DNA of 64,000 nucleotides from Spirabiliibacterium mucosae (GCF_014884965.1 NZ_JABTBO010000007.1:1-64000); one strand, 5' to 3'. Shown: positions 1-10,516, counted from the first letter of the stretch. Notes: generated from the sequence alone by a model not told the origin. Numbers and translations are program-made.

Positions 1-425
1 CTTTGCTTGTCCAAAGAAAGGAAGCAAAGAAACGACATTTGCCCCTGTCCATAAGATATTCGCTTAGCGCCAAATTGCTACGGCTCGCTCGGGATCAAAC
101 CCTCACTCGCCTAGCACTTTAGGCACACGCTCAGCATCTTATTCCGGGGCGGGTGGATGTTCAAGGCTCGTTTTTCAAAAAGGTAAAGTGCGGTCACCGC
201 ACTTTTAAAGCAACGTTGAAACCGCACTTTGATCTACAAAACACTGAATGTCGTAGTTCGATCCGCCATTTTTCGCGCGGAAATGGAGCGGTTGGATGAA
301 TTTCAAGGAAGCATTTAAGCGCCTGTATTAAATGCGACGTAGAAATTCCCAACAAGCGAGATTTCCTTAAAAATGGCAACGCCCTTTCTTTCCCCGATTT
401 TTTTGGGCGAGCAAAGAAAGGAAGT
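1..425. repeat. Probable dispersed intergenic repeat, no gene
   Basis: I see no convincing gene here. The left end (about 1-36) and the right end (about 388-425, read on the other strand) both carry a purine/pyrimidine-rich TTTCTTTGCT-type motif next to CCAAAGAAAG or CCCAAAAAAAT, so the block has roughly inverted ends. It contains three USS cores at about 186-235. A 61-codon minus-strand reading frame at 194-379 has no ribosome binding site and looks like a by-product. From memory, similar sequence recurs between genes in Pasteurellaceae genomes. Whether this is one repeat unit is inference. Confidence 0.4.
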
Positions 426-501
426 CGCCAACGGCGAAACCGTAGCGTGATGACGGAGTCATGAAAGAAAACAAGGAAAGAAAACGCGATAACGGCGTTA
501 T
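425..501. repeat. Three short hairpins, 5-bp stem and 3-nt loop
   Basis: Three small perfect hairpins lie in a row: TCGCC-AAC-GGCGA (425-437), ATGAC-GGA-GTCAT (450-462) and ATAAC-GGC-GTTAT (489-501). The latter two are separated by A/G-rich spacer. All have 5-bp stems and 3-base loops. Function unknown; they lie just beyond the metK terminator. Confidence 0.4.
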
Positions 502-514
502 AAAAGAGAACAAG

Positions 515-538
515 AAAAAACCACCCGGAGGTGGTTTT
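515..538 (-). terminator. Rho-independent terminator of metK
   Basis: On the minus strand AAAACCACC and GGTGGTTTT pair around a 4-base loop and are followed by a T run. It begins 16 bases after the metK stop codon. Confidence 0.85.
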
Positions 539-553
539 GACCGCACGTTGATT

Positions 554-1705
554 TTATAGCCCTGCGGCTTGGCGCAGTTCTGTGGCGCGGTCGGTTTTTT
601 CCCACGGGAATTGCTCGCGGCCGAAGTGGCCGTAGGTGGCGGTTTCGCGGTAGATAGGTTGAATCAAATCCAACATCTTAATCAACCCGTATGGGCGCAG
701 GTCAAAGAATTCCCGCACCAATTTCACCAGCAAGTCCTCACTCACTTTCGCAGTGCCGAAGGTTTGCACCATAATCGAGGTTGGCTCTGCCACACCGATG
801 GCGTAGGACAGCTGAATTTCACAGCGATCGGCCAAGCCTGCAGCCACAATGTTTTTCGCCACATAGCGCGCTGCGTAGGCTGCTGAGCGGTCTACTTTTG
901 AGGGGTCTTTGCCTGAGAAGGCGCCACCACCGTGGCGTGCGGCACCGCCGTAGGTATCGACAATGATTTTGCGCCCTGTGAGGCCGCAGTCACCCATCGG
1001 CCCGCCGATCACAAAGCGCCCGGTTGGGTTGATGAAATATTTGGTGTGCGCCGACAACCACTGGCTTGGCAAAATTGGTTTGATGATGGTTTCCATCACG
1101 CCTTCATAAATATCCGCTTGGCTGACGTCTTCTGCGTGCTGGGTGGAGAGCACCACCGCGTCGATGCCTTTGATTTTATTGTCTTCATACAAAAAGGTGA
1201 TTTGGCTTTTGGCATCCGGGCGCAGGAACGGTAATGTGCCGTCTTTACGCACTTTTTCTTGTTGCTCCATCAAGCGGTGGGCGTAGGTGATTGGCGCGGG
1301 CATCAGCACGTCGGTTTCGTTGGTGGCGTAGCCAAACATAATGCCTTGGTCGCCGGCGCCTTGGTCTAACGGGTCTGCACGGTCAACGCCTTGGTTGATG
1401 TCAGACGATTGCTTGCCTATGCCATTGAGCACCGCGCATGAGCGCCCATCAAAGCCCATGGCAGAGGAGGTGTAGCCAATATCGCAAATCACTTGGCGGG
1501 CGATGTGTTCGATATCCACCCACGCGGAGGTGGTGATCTCCCCGCCAACCAGCGCCATGCCAGTTTTCACGTAGGTTTCACACGCCACGCGCGCTTTTGG
1601 GTCTTGCTCGATGATGGCGTCGAGCACCGCATCAGAGATTTGGTCGGCAATTTTATCAGGATGCCCAGCAGAGACGGACTCTGAGGTGAATAAGTAGTTT
1701 GACAT
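554..1705 (-). CDS. metK: S-adenosylmethionine synthase
   Basis: MetK makes S-adenosylmethionine from methionine and ATP in the cytoplasm. The 383-residue protein has the family's usual length. It shows the ATP/methionine-binding GHPDKI at residues 14-19, the GAGDQG signature at 116-121 and the glycine-rich [19 protein letters not shown] at 259-277. The frame is open 16 codons further upstream, but I chose the ATG at 1705: the family starts with MSxYLFTSES, and AAGGAAA lies seven bases before it. It is a single gene, divergent from speA. Two tandem MetJ-like boxes lie in its promoter region, so repression by MetJ-SAM is likely but inferred. Confidence 0.97.
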   Translation of the reverse strand: MSNYLFTSESVSAGHPDKIADQISDAVLDAIIEQDPKARVACETYVKTGMALVGGEITTSAWVDIEHIARQVICDIGYTSSAMGFDGRSCAVLNGIGKQSSDINQGVDRADPLDQGAGDQGIMFGYATNETDVLMPAPITYAHRLMEQQEKVRKDGTLPFLRPDAKSQITFLYEDNKIKGIDAVVLSTQHAEDVSQADIYEGVMETIIKPILPSQWLSAHTKYFINPTGRFVIGGPMGDCGLTGRKIIVDTYGGAARHGGGAFSGKDPSKVDRSAAYAARYVAKNIVAAGLADRCEIQLSYAIGVAEPTSIMVQTFGTAKVSEDLLVKLVREFFDLRPYGLIKMLDLIQPIYRETATYGHFGREQFPWEKTDRATELRQAAGL

Positions 1706-1776
1706 AGTGTTTCCTTTTGGTGTGACCGCACTTTTGTTGTCCTTTTGGGCCACACGGGTAATTAATTTGGATAGAT

Positions 1777-1792
1777 AAACATCTAGACGGCT
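1777..1792 (-). promoter_or_regulatory. Candidate MetJ operator (two met boxes) in the metK promoter
   Basis: AAACATCT followed directly by AGACGGCT resembles two tandem 8-bp met boxes (consensus AGACGTCT), with two mismatches and one mismatch. A possible minus-strand -35 (TTGCTA, plus-strand 1797-1802) and a weak -10 (TTTATC, 1774-1779) flank it, so the boxes overlap the spacer and -10. metK is a MetJ target in E. coli. Confidence 0.45.
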
Positions 1793-1853
1793 ATAATAGC
1801 AACTTTTATTACGAATGACACGCTTTTTTATGCAAAAGTGCGGTCAATTTGGC

Positions 1854-1859
1854 TATACT
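1854..1859 (+). promoter_or_regulatory. Possible speA -10 box
   Basis: TATACT lies about 55 bases before the speA start, but no good -35 is visible. A USS overlaps the region where a -35 would sit. Confidence 0.3.
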
Positions 1860-1915
1860 AGAACACGTTTTTTACGCTGCGCAGGCAGCCTTGAGCGCAT
1901 GGGAGAATGCTTGAG

Positions 1916-3843
1916 ATGGCAACAGTTGAAGAAAGAAAGCTAACCTTTGAACACAACAACGACTTGGTGCGGGATGTGTATAACATTGATTATTGGGGCA
2001 TTGGCTATTTTGGCGTGAACGACGACGGTGAGATGTATGTCTGCCCAAATCCGCAACAAAAGAAAAGCGGGTGACTTTCACGCAGCTGATTGCCAAAGCA
2101 CAGGCCGAAAAAGGCAGCACCTTGCCGACGCTGTTTTGCTTCCCGCAGATTTTGCAGCACCGCTTGTGCTCAATTAATAACGCGTTTAAAAATGCGCGCG
2201 AGAATTTTGGCTATCAAGGCGATTACTTTTTGGTGTATCCGATCAAAGTCAACCAACATCGCCGCGTGATTGAATCGTTGATCAACTCCAAGCAAACCTT
2301 GGGGCTGGAGGCGGGCTCAAAAGCCGAACTCATGGCGGTGCTGGCGCACGCGGGCGCCACCCGCACCGTGATTGTGTGCAATGGCTATAAAGACCGTGAA
2401 TACATCCGCTATGCCTTAATGGGCGAAAAACTCGGGCACAAAGTCTATTTGGTGATTGAAAAAATCTCTGAAATCCAGCTGGTGCTTGAAGAGGCGAAAA
2501 AGCTCAACGTCAAGCCACGCTTAGGCGTGCGCGCACGCTTGGTGTCGCAAGGCAAAGGCAAATGGCAATCCTCAGGCGGCGATAAATCCAAGTTCGGCCT
2601 TTCAGCCACACAAGTGCTGGAACTGGTGGCTATTTTAAAACGCCACGATCAGCTCGACAGCCTGCAATTGTTGCACTTTCACCTCGGCTCGCAGCTGGGT
2701 AATATTCGTGATGTGGCCACCGGCGTGCATGAAAGCGCGCGCTTTTATGTGGAGCTGCACAAACTCGGCGTGAACATCAACTGCTTTGATGTGGGCGGCG
2801 GCTTGGGCGTGGATTACGAAGGCAACCGCACTCAATCGGAATACTCTGTCAATTACAGCCTGTCGGAATACGCCGAAACCGTGGTGTGGGGCATTGGGCA
2901 GGCGTGTGAAGAGCACGGCTTGCCGCACCCGACCATCATCACCGAATCGGGCCGTGGGGTGACAGCGCACCACGCGGTGCTGATTTCCAACGTGATTGGG
3001 GTGGAGCGCTTTAAAGATCAAATCCTCTCGCCACCGGCGGAAGACGCGCCGCGCGTGCTGCACAGCATGTGGGAGACTTGGTGCGATGTGTTTGAGTCCC
3101 GCGAGAAGCGCTCGCTGCGCAGCTGGGTGCACGAGAGCCAATTTGACTTAAGCGATGTGCACAACCAATACAACGTTGGCATTCTCAACCTCGAGCAGCG
3201 CGCGTGGGCGGAGCAGCTTTATCTCAACATTTGCCATGAAATCGGCAATATGTTTGATGAAAAACACCGCTTCCACCGCGGCGTGATCGACGAGCTGCAG
3301 GAGCGCTTTGCTGATAAGCTTTATGTCAATTTTTCACTGTTTCAATCCCTGCCGGATGCGTGGGGGATTGACCAATTGTTTCCCGTCTGCCCGCTGACCA
3401 ACCTCAACCAGCCAACCGAGCGTCGCGCGCTGGTGCTGGATATCACCTGCGACAGTGACGGTATGATCAAAAGCTACATTGACGGCGACGGCATTGCCAA
3501 CACTATGCCGCTGCCGTATTACGAAGAGGACGAGCCGCCATTGCTGGGCTTTTTCATGGTCGGCGCTTATCAAGAAATTTTGGGCAATATGCACAACTTG
3601 TTTGGCGACACCAGCACCATCGACGTGTTGCTCGACGACAACGGCGAGATTATGATCTCCGATTTTGACGAGGGCAACACGGTGGCGGATATGCTGGAGT
3701 ATGTTTACCTCAACCCGCAAAAATTGATTAACGACTACCGTGAGCAAATCGAGCAATCCAACCTCTCCGCCGCCGAGGGCTTGAAGTTTTTGCAAGAGTT
3801 GGAAAGCGGCCTCAACGGCTACACCTACTTGGAGGAAGAGTAA
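1916..3843 (+). CDS. speA: Biosynthetic arginine decarboxylase (one-base frameshift near 2058-2066)
   Basis: SpeA is a PLP enzyme that decarboxylates arginine to agmatine, the first step to putrescine. The main frame (from 2071) carries the PLP-lysine motif YPIKVNQ, the glycine-rich [20 protein letters not shown] and the CDSDG motif near the end. The usual N-terminus ([20 protein letters not shown]) is also present but in another frame: ATG at 1916, stop at 2072. Adding one A to either AAAA run (2058-2061 or 2063-2066) joins the two into about 641 residues, close to E. coli SpeA. The GTG at 2071 would give a protein lacking this conserved segment, so I do not take it as the real start. Sequencing error is more likely than loss of function, because the rest of the gene is intact. 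The stop shares an A with speB (TAATG). Confidence 0.9.
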
Positions 3844-4757
3844 TGAACACCTTAAACCACGCTGAAGACATTTCTCTGGTGTCGAACAATTTTGGCTTTT
3901 TGCGCCTGCCGCTTAATTTCTCGCCTTATGAGGGCAATGCCGATTGGGTCATCACCGGCGTGCCGTTTGACCAAGCCACTTCAGGGCGCGCGGGCACTCG
4001 CTCAGGCGCGGAGGCCATTCGCCGTGCGTCGGTGAATTTGGCGTGGGAGCATTGCCGCTTCCCGTGGGATTTCGACGTGCGCGAGCGCTTGAAGATTGAA
4101 GACTGCGGCGATTTGGTTTATGCCTTTGGCGACAACGCCGATTTTGTGCAAAAGCTCGAACAGCACGCCAGCCAACTGTTAACGTGCGGTAAAAAATGCT
4201 TAACTTTCGGCGGCGACCACTTCATCACCTTGCCGCTGCTGCGTGCCCACGCCAAGCACTTTGGCAAGCTGGCGTTGCTCCATTTTGACGCGCACACCGA
4301 CACCTACGACAACGGCAGTGATTACGACCACGGTACGATGTTCTACCATGCGCCGAAAGAGGGCTTGATTGATGCCGCACGCTCGATTCAAATTGGCATC
4401 CGCACCGAGTTTGACCGCACTTTGCCGTTCACCGTGCTCGATGCGCCAACAGCGAATGACATGAGCGCGGCGGAGATTGTGGCCAAAATCAAACAAACTG
4501 TGGGGGACATGCCCGTTTATCTCACGTTTGATATCGACTGCCTTGACCCGGCCTACGCTCCTGGCACGGGCACGCCGGTGATTGGCGGCATGACGCCGGA
4601 TAAAATCTTGAAAATTTTGCGCCAATTGCAAGGTGTGAACATTGTTGGCATGGACATTGTAGAAGTTTCGCCTGCCTTTGATCAATCGCAAATCACAGCA
4701 TTAGCGGGCGCCACGCTGGCGCTGGAGATGCTCTATTTGCAAGCCAGCCAAGGATAA
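3843..4757 (+). CDS. speB: Agmatinase
   Basis: SpeB hydrolyses agmatine to putrescine and urea, the step after SpeA. The 304 residues match the family length. Binuclear manganese ligand motifs of the arginase/ureohydrolase family are visible: [18 protein letters not shown] and [17 protein letters not shown]. Its start overlaps the speA stop by one base, so the two are translationally coupled and make the arginine-to-putrescine route together. Confidence 0.97.
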   Translation: MNTLNHAEDISLVSNNFGFLRLPLNFSPYEGNADWVITGVPFDQATSGRAGTRSGAEAIRRASVNLAWEHCRFPWDFDVRERLKIEDCGDLVYAFGDNADFVQKLEQHASQLLTCGKKCLTFGGDHFITLPLLRAHAKHFGKLALLHFDAHTDTYDNGSDYDHGTMFYHAPKEGLIDAARSIQIGIRTEFDRTLPFTVLDAPTANDMSAAEIVAKIKQTVGDMPVYLTFDIDCLDPAYAPGTGTPVIGGMTPDKILKILRQLQGVNIVGMDIVEVSPAFDQSQITALAGATLALEMLYLQASQG

Positions 4758-4760
4758 CCG

Positions 4761-5366
4761 ATGAGCAAACAAAAAGTGGTGCTCGCCACCGGCAACGCGG
4801 GCAAAGTGCGGGAAATGGCCAGCGCGATTGGCGCGCTCGGTTTTGAGGTGGTGTCACAAACCGCACTTGGGATTGAAAGTGCGGTGGAAGATGGCCTCAC
4901 CTTTGTCGAAAATGCGCTGAAAAAGGCCCGCCATGCCGCCGCCCAAAGTGGCCTGCCGGCGATTGCCGATGATTCAGGCTTGGTGGTGGCTGCACTCAAT
5001 GGTGCGCCAGGGCTCTATTCCGCCCGTTACGCGGGGGAAGAGGCCAGCGACAGCGACAACTGCGCCAAATTATTGCAAGCGTTGCGTGATGTCCCCGACG
5101 GCCAGCGGCAGGCGAAGTTTGTCAGCGTGATTGTCTTTTTACGCCACGCTGAAGACCCAAACCCGATTATCGCCCAAGGTGAGTGTGTCGGTGAAATCGC
5201 GCGCGCGCTGCAAGGCGACAACGGCTTTGGCTACGATCCGCTGTTTTTCTACCCATCGAAAAACCGCACTTTTGCTCAGTTGTCGTTAGATGAAAAACAC
5301 GCGCTCTCCCACCGCGGCAAGGCGCTCGACAGCCTGAAAAGCCAGCTCACAGGTGTGGGCGCGTAA
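4761..5366 (+). CDS. rdgB: XTP/dITP pyrophosphatase (RdgB/HAM1 family)
   Basis: This enzyme removes non-canonical purine nucleotides (ITP, dITP, XTP) from the pool by hydrolysing them to monophosphates. The 201 residues begin with the family motif [13 protein letters not shown] (substrate and phosphate binding). ADDSGLVV and GFGYDPLFF follow, and SHRGKAL is near the C-terminus. It starts 3 bases after speB and overlaps hemW by one base (TAATG), so it is probably in the same transcript as speAB. Confidence 0.96.
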   Translation: MSKQKVVLATGNAGKVREMASAIGALGFEVVSQTALGIESAVEDGLTFVENALKKARHAAAQSGLPAIADDSGLVVAALNGAPGLYSARYAGEEASDSDNCAKLLQALRDVPDGQRQAKFVSVIVFLRHAEDPNPIIAQGECVGEIARALQGDNGFGYDPLFFYPSKNRTFAQLSLDEKHALSHRGKALDSLKSQLTGVGA

Positions 5367-6520
5367 TGCCAATAGAGCGCAGCCCTGTGAGTTTGCCGCC
5401 GCTGAGTTTGTACGTCCACATCCCGTGGTGTGTGCAAAAGTGCCCTTATTGCGATTTCAACTCCCACGGCCTGCGCGGCGAGATTCCTGAAGCGGCTTAC
5501 ATCGACCACTTGCTGCAGGATTTGCACGCCGACAGGCACTATGCGCAAAACCGCACTTTGCAATCCATCTTTATCGGCGGCGGCACGCCGAGCTTGTTCT
5601 CCGCTGAAGGCATTGCGCGGCTGCTTGACGGCATTCGCGCGCAGGTGCCTTTTGCCCCCGATATTGAAATCACCCTGGAGGCCAACCCCGGCACCGCCGA
5701 GGCGGAGCGCTTCAACGGCTATGCGCGCGCGGGCGTGACGCGCCTGTCGATGGGCATTCAAAGTTTTGATGACGACAAGCTCAAACGCTTGGGGCGCATT
5801 CACAACGCGCAAGAGGCCATTGCGGCGGTGGCGATGGCCAAACGCTGCGGCGTGCGCAGTTTCAACCTCGATTTAATGCACGGCCTGCCCAATCAAACCC
5901 CTGAGCAAGCACTTGATGATTTGCGCCAAGCAATTGCCCTCGCGCCACCGCACTTGTCGTGGTATCAACTCACCATCGAGCCCAACACCCAGTTTGCCTC
6001 GCGCGCGCCCACGCTGCCCGATGACGACGACTTGTGGGCGATTTTTGAGCAAGGGCATCAGCTGCTCACCGCCCACGGCTATCAGCAATACGAAACCTCG
6101 GCCTATGCCAAACCGCACTTTCAATGCCAGCATAACCTCAATTATTGGCGTTTTGGTGATTATTTAGCCATCGGCTGCGGCGCCCACGGCAAAATCACCT
6201 TTCCTGACGGTGAAATCATTCGCTTTAGCAAAACCAAGCACCCGAAAGGCTATTTGCAGGGCAATTATCTTTATCAACAAAGTGCGGTCGCGCGCGCTGA
6301 CCGCACGTTTGAATTTTTTATGAACCGCTTTCGCCTGCTTGAGCCGTGCCCAAAGACCGAGTTTGAGCAGTTCACGGGCATTTCTGCAGGCGAGATTACG
6401 CCTTTGATGGCGCAGGCGCAAGCCCAAGGCTATATCACGATAAGCGAGCACCACTGGCAGCTGACACGCCACGGCGCACTGTTTTTAAACGAGCTGCTGG
6501 CCTTGTTTTTAACCGAATGA
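5366..6520 (+). CDS. hemW: HemW, radical SAM heme chaperone
   Basis: HemW is a radical SAM protein related to HemN that binds heme and is thought to deliver it to respiratory enzymes; it is often misnamed coproporphyrinogen oxidase. The 384 residues carry the CxxxCxxC [4Fe-4S] motif at 22-29 (CVQKCPYC), the glycine motif FIGGGTPS and the SAM-binding region ITLEANPGT. A USS lies inside the coding sequence near 6283-6305. It is the last gene of the speA-speB-rdgB-hemW run. Confidence 0.93.
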   Translation: MPIERSPVSLPPLSLYVHIPWCVQKCPYCDFNSHGLRGEIPEAAYIDHLLQDLHADRHYAQNRTLQSIFIGGGTPSLFSAEGIARLLDGIRAQVPFAPDIEITLEANPGTAEAERFNGYARAGVTRLSMGIQSFDDDKLKRLGRIHNAQEAIAAVAMAKRCGVRSFNLDLMHGLPNQTPEQALDDLRQAIALAPPHLSWYQLTIEPNTQFASRAPTLPDDDDLWAIFEQGHQLLTAHGYQQYETSAYAKPHFQCQHNLNYWRFGDYLAIGCGAHGKITFPDGEIIRFSKTKHPKGYLQGNYLYQQSAVARADRTFEFFMNRFRLLEPCPKTEFEQFTGISAGEITPLMAQAQAQGYITISEHHWQLTRHGALFLNELLALFLTE

Positions 6521-6556
6521 TGAAAATTTTAGCACTTGAATGTTAATCTAATTTGA

Positions 6557-6584
6557 TTGAACAATCCCGCAAAGAGGGTAAGAT
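6557..6584 (+). promoter_or_regulatory. Possible rpiA promoter
   Basis: TTGAAC (6557-6562) and TAAGAT (6579-6584) are 16 bases apart. A strong ribosome binding site AGAAGGAGAG follows before the ATG at 6606. Confidence 0.4.
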
Positions 6585-6605
6585 AACACAAGAAGGAGAG
6601 CGCAG

Positions 6606-7268
6606 ATGAATCAGCAAGAAATGAAAATTCAAGCCGCCAAAGCGGCCATTGAGTTTGTGCCCAATGGCGGCATTGTCGGCGTGGGCAGTGGCTCGACCGT
6701 CAACTGTTTTATTGATGAGCTGGGCAAAATCGCCAACCAAATTGAAGGCGCGGTGGCCGCCTCAAAAGCCTCTGAAACGCGGCTGCGTGCGCTTGGCATT
6801 GAGGTGTTTGACGCTAACCAAGTCACCAGCCTTGACGTGTATATCGACGGTGCGGACGAAATTAATCCACAAAACATGATGATCAAAGGCGGTGGCGCGG
6901 CACTCACGCGTGAAAAAATCGTGGCGGCGCTGGCCAAGCGGTTTGTCTGCATTGTGGATCAAAGCAAGCAAGTGGATGTGCTCGGTTCAACCTTCCCGCT
7001 GCCGGTGGAGGTCATCCCGATGGCGCGCTCTTATGTGGCTCGCCAAATCGTCGCCCTCGGCGGCGCGCCGGAATACCGCGAAGGTGTGGTGACCGACAAC
7101 GGCAATGTGATTTTGGATGTGCATAATTTCAAAATTATGCAACCGATGGAAATGGAAAAAACATTAAATAACCTCGCTGGCGTGGTGACAAACGGCATTT
7201 TTGCGCTGCGTGGCGCGGATGTGGTGATTGTTGGCACACCTGACGGGGCAAAAGTCATTACAGACTAA
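6606..7268 (+). CDS. rpiA: Ribose-5-phosphate isomerase A
   Basis: RpiA interconverts ribose 5-phosphate and ribulose 5-phosphate in the pentose phosphate pathway, which is also where the xylose genes further right feed in. The 220 residues are full length. Key motifs are the phosphate-binding GVGSGSTVN, the catalytic-loop DGADEI and [11 protein letters not shown]. An AGGAG ribosome binding site precedes the ATG. serA follows after 9 bases, as in many gamma-proteobacteria. Confidence 0.97.
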   Translation: MNQQEMKIQAAKAAIEFVPNGGIVGVGSGSTVNCFIDELGKIANQIEGAVAASKASETRLRALGIEVFDANQVTSLDVYIDGADEINPQNMMIKGGGAALTREKIVAALAKRFVCIVDQSKQVDVLGSTFPLPVEVIPMARSYVARQIVALGGAPEYREGVVTDNGNVILDVHNFKIMQPMEMEKTLNNLAGVVTNGIFALRGADVVIVGTPDGAKVITD

Positions 7269-7277
7269 GGATACATC

Positions 7278-8510
7278 ATGAGCGCGAAAGTCTCACTCGA
7301 CAAAGATAAAATCAAAGTTTTGTTGCTAGAAGGGGTACACCAAAGTGCGGTTGACTGCCTGCACGAGGCGGGTTACACCAACATTGAATATCACAAAAAG
7401 GCGCTTGATGACGCCGATTTGATTGAAGCGATTAAAGATGCGCACTTTGTGGGCATCCGCTCGCGCACCCATTTGACCGCGGAAGTGCTTGCGCACGCCA
7501 AAAAATTGATCGCCGTAGGCTGCTTTTGCATCGGCACCAACCAGGTGGATTTAGCCGCCGCCAAAGCGCGCGGCATTCCTGTGTTCAACGCGCCTTTTTC
7601 CAACACCCGCTCGGTGGCAGAATTGGTGCTGGGGGAAATTTTATTGCTGATGCGCAACGTGCCCAAAGCCAACGCCGAAGTGCACCGCGGCGTGTGGAAC
7701 AAATCAGCCACGGGCTGCCATGAAGTGCGCGGCAAAAAGCTCGGCATCATCGGCTACGGCCACATCGGCTCGCAGTTGAGTGTGCTGGCGGAATCGGTCG
7801 GGATGCAGGTGTTTTTCTACGATATCGAAAACAAACTGCCGCTGGGCAACGCGCAACAAATGGGCAGCATGACCGCACTTTTAAATCACTGCGACATCAT
7901 CTCGCTGCACGTGCCTGAAAACGAAAGCACCAAAAATTTGATTGACGCGCAACGTCTCAGTGAAATGAAGCCAGGTGCGATTTTGGTCAATGCCGCCCGT
8001 GGCACCGTGGTGGACATCGACGCCTTAACCCAAGCCTTGGAGGCGAAAAAACTCTTTGGTGCGGCCATCGACGTGTTCCCAACAGAGCCGGCCTCGATTA
8101 ATGACCCGTTTGAATCACCACTGCGCGCGTTTGATAACGTGATTTTGACCCCACACATCGGCGGCTCAACCTCTGAAGCGCAGGAAAATATCGGCGCTGA
8201 GGTGGCGAACAAATTGGTGAAATATTCCGACAACGGCTCAACCCTTTCTGCGGTCAACTTCCCTGAAGTGTCGTTGCCAACTCATAACCAAGCGAAACGG
8301 TTGATGCACATTCACCACAACCGCCCAGGTGTGCTGAACAAAATCAACCAAATTTTCACCCACGCGAATGTCAACATCGCCTCGCAATACCTGCAAACCG
8401 ACCCTGCAATCGGCTATGTGGTGATTGATGTGGAAACCGACAACAGCCGCGACATTTTGCAACAACTGCGTGCCATTGACGGCACCATCAAAGCCCGCGT
8501 CTTGTTTTAA
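7278..8510 (+). CDS. serA: D-3-phosphoglycerate dehydrogenase
   Basis: SerA oxidises 3-phosphoglycerate to 3-phosphohydroxypyruvate, the first committed step to serine. The 410 residues contain the substrate/NAD domains of the 2-hydroxyacid dehydrogenase family: NTRSVAELVLGE, the Rossmann motif GYGHIGSQ and HIGGSTSEAQ. A C-terminal ACT domain (HHNRPGVLNKINQIF) is the serine feedback site in E. coli SerA. It probably shares a transcript with rpiA, ended by the hairpin at 8524-8549. Confidence 0.97.
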   Translation: MSAKVSLDKDKIKVLLLEGVHQSAVDCLHEAGYTNIEYHKKALDDADLIEAIKDAHFVGIRSRTHLTAEVLAHAKKLIAVGCFCIGTNQVDLAAAKARGIPVFNAPFSNTRSVAELVLGEILLLMRNVPKANAEVHRGVWNKSATGCHEVRGKKLGIIGYGHIGSQLSVLAESVGMQVFFYDIENKLPLGNAQQMGSMTALLNHCDIISLHVPENESTKNLIDAQRLSEMKPGAILVNAARGTVVDIDALTQALEAKKLFGAAIDVFPTEPASINDPFESPLRAFDNVILTPHIGGSTSEAQENIGAEVANKLVKYSDNGSTLSAVNFPEVSLPTHNQAKRLMHIHHNRPGVLNKINQIFTHANVNIASQYLQTDPAIGYVVIDVETDNSRDILQQLRAIDGTIKARVLF

Positions 8511-8523
8511 TGTGCTAACGATA

Positions 8524-8549
8524 AAAAACACGCCAGCTGGCGGGTTTTT
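8524..8549 (+). terminator. serA terminator
   Basis: The hairpin CGCCAGCTGGCG is flanked by an A run and a GGTTTTT tail. It starts 14 bases after the serA stop and may also serve uxuA from the other side. Confidence 0.75.
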
Positions 8550-8562
8550 GTTGACCGCACTT

Positions 8563-9750
8563 TTATTTTTGATCAAAAAAGACTTTTTTCAAGCCCAGCT
8601 CCAGTCCGCGGAATTCGGCGAGGCCTTTGAGGCGGCCGATGGCTGAGTAGCCCGGATTGGTCTTTTTGTGCAGGTCGTCGAGCATTTGGTGGCCGTGGTC
8701 AGGGCGCATTGGGATAAGGCGTGTTTGACCATCACCCAAACGGCGGTACTCTTCATCAAGCAGCGCTTTAACCACGTTGAACATATCCACATCGCCTTGC
8801 AAGTGCGCCGCTTCATGGAATGACAGCGGGTTTTCTTCACGGCAGGTGGAGCGCAAATGCGCAAAATAGATGCGATCGGCAAAGCGCTTGGTCATTTCCA
8901 CCAAATCGTTGTCGGAGCGCACGCCGTAGGAGCCAGTGCACATGGTGAACCCATTGGCCGGCAGCGGCTGGGTGTCAACATACCACTGCATATCCTCAAT
9001 GGTGGAGACAATGCGCGGCAGGCCTAGAATTGGGCGTGGCGGGTCGTCGGGGTGCACTGCCATTTTGATACCCATTTCTTGCGCAACAGGGATAATTTCA
9101 TTTAAAAAATGCGCCAAGTGCTCGCGGAATTTGTCAGGCGAAATATCTTTGTAGCGGTCAAGCTGGGCTTGAAACTCGGCCAAGGTGTAGCCCTCTTCCG
9201 CACCAGGGAGGCCTGCGATAATATTGCGGGTGAGCTGGTCAATATCGGCTTGGCTCATGTTGTCAAAATAAGTTTTGGCTTGCGCCAGCTCTTGCTCAGT
9301 GTAGCTTTCTTCGGCACCTGGGCGTTTTAAAATATGCACTTCAAAAGCGGCAAACGCAATTTGGTCAAAACGCAACGCGCGCGAGCCATCGGGCAACTCA
9401 TAGGCCAAATCAGTGCGTGTCCAATCCAGCACTGGCATAAAGTTGTAGCACACGGTGTCGATACCGCACTTGGCCAAATTGCGCAGGGTTTGTTTGTAAT
9501 TTTCAATCCAAGTTTGATAGTTGCCTGTTTGGGTTTTAATCTCCTCGTGCACCGGCACACTTTCCACCACCGACCAGGTGAGACCCGCGTCTTCCACTGC
9601 TTTTTTGCGCTTTTCAATTTCCTCCACGCGCCACACCTCACCGTTTTTAATATGATGAAGTGCGGTCACAATGCCCGTTGCCCCCGCTTGGCGAATATCG
9701 CTTAAGCTCACTGGATCACTGGGGCCATACCAACGCCATGTTTGTTCCAT
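8563..9750 (-). CDS. uxuA: D-mannonate dehydratase
   Basis: UxuA dehydrates D-mannonate to 2-keto-3-deoxygluconate, the last step that this locus encodes for glucuronate breakdown. The 395 residues match E. coli UxuA closely. Visible motifs include the start [51 protein letters not shown] and RPDHGHQM; these contain the His/Cys/Asp metal ligands of the family. The frame is open ten codons upstream, but the ATG at 9750 has a GGAGAAAG site and the conserved N-terminus. It lies 13 bases after uxuR on the same strand, so they are co-transcribed. Confidence 0.97.
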   Translation of the reverse strand: MEQTWRWYGPSDPVSLSDIRQAGATGIVTALHHIKNGEVWRVEEIEKRKKAVEDAGLTWSVVESVPVHEEIKTQTGNYQTWIENYKQTLRNLAKCGIDTVCYNFMPVLDWTRTDLAYELPDGSRALRFDQIAFAAFEVHILKRPGAEESYTEQELAQAKTYFDNMSQADIDQLTRNIIAGLPGAEEGYTLAEFQAQLDRYKDISPDKFREHLAHFLNEIIPVAQEMGIKMAVHPDDPPRPILGLPRIVSTIEDMQWYVDTQPLPANGFTMCTGSYGVRSDNDLVEMTKRFADRIYFAHLRSTCREENPLSFHEAAHLQGDVDMFNVVKALLDEEYRRLGDGQTRLIPMRPDHGHQMLDDLHKKTNPGYSAIGRLKGLAEFRGLELGLKKVFFDQK

Positions 9751-9763
9751 AATCTTTCTCCAA

Positions 9764-10516
9764 TCAAATCCCCACCGCAACGGGGTTTATATTAAATAAA
9801 TAACCATCAAAATTTGGGTCGTCGATGTCTGATAGCTCAAACAGTTTTTGTTTCACATTTTCAATGTGTTGCCACATCGCCCTTTTGGCGGCGACAGGGT
9901 CTTTGCGCTGAATGGCATTGATGATATTTTGGTGGTCTGCCAGCCACAGCACACGATAGTTTTGGTTGGGAATGTGCGAGTGTAGCGCCTTCCACATATG
10001 GCTGTCGGTGCGATAGCGCCAAAGGTTTTTCTGCAGCCGAATCAATGCTTCATTTTGCGTGATTTCCGCAATCGCGATATGAAAATCTTTATCAGCAATG
10101 TAGTCTTCATCACCATGCTCAAGGGTGGCGTGTTCGCGCGTTAAAATCGCTTTGAGCTTGGCAATATCCGAGCGATTAGCCTGAATGGCGGCAAACTCAG
10201 CAATGCTGCTTTCAAGCAATTGGCGAGCTTGCAACAGCTCAAATGGGCCGATGTCGCCCGCGTAATGGCTTGCGTGTGACGTTTGGCTTGGCAGCGCAAC
10301 AACATAGCTGCCAGAGCCTTTACGAATTTCAATCAAGCCTTCTAGCTCAAGCATAATCATGGCCTCACGGATCACCGTGCGGCTGACATTCAATTCATCG
10401 GCAAAATCGCGCTCAGGCGGCAGGCGATCGCCAATGGCGTAAAGCCCTGAAGCCAGTTTTTGCTTAAGCATTTCACCGATTTTTTTATAAGAGCGAAACT
10501 CCTGTTTAGCTGTCAT
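9764..10516 (-). CDS. uxuR: GntR/FadR-type regulator of hexuronate genes
   Basis: This is a transcription repressor of the GntR family, FadR subfamily. Residues about 10-75 form the winged-helix domain ([20 protein letters not shown]) and the rest is an all-helical FCD ligand-binding domain. Its position between uxuA and the TRAP receptor gene, and the UxuR-type operators (AAATTGG-N4-CCAATTT) at 11591-11608, 11677-11694 and 12253-12270, point to UxuR or ExuR sensing of a hexuronate intermediate such as fructuronate. ExuR is the main alternative name. 250 residues, full length. Confidence 0.9.
   Translation of the reverse strand: MTAKQEFRSYKKIGEMLKQKLASGLYAIGDRLPPERDFADELNVSRTVIREAMIMLELEGLIEIRKGSGSYVVALPSQTSHASHYAGDIGPFELLQARQLLESSIAEFAAIQANRSDIAKLKAILTREHATLEHGDEDYIADKDFHIAIAEITQNEALIRLQKNLWRYRTDSHMWKALHSHIPNQNYRVLWLADHQNIINAIQRKDPVAAKRAMWQHIENVKQKLFELSDIDDPNFDGYLFNINPVAVGI

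Noticed and set aside
194-379. 61-codon minus-strand reading frame in the first 500 bases
   Set aside because: No ribosome site, composed of repeat-like and USS sequence; looks like a by-product of a dispersed repeat.
2635-3141. Long antisense reading frame (168 codons) opposite speA
   Set aside because: Lies entirely over conserved speA sequence; GC-rich third positions open the opposite strand by chance.
2071-3843. GTG at 2071 as the true speA start
   Set aside because: The conserved N-terminal segment exists upstream in another frame and is restored by one base.
4200-4691. 163-codon antisense frame opposite speB
   Set aside because: Mirror of a conserved enzyme gene, not a family I recognise, no ribosome site.
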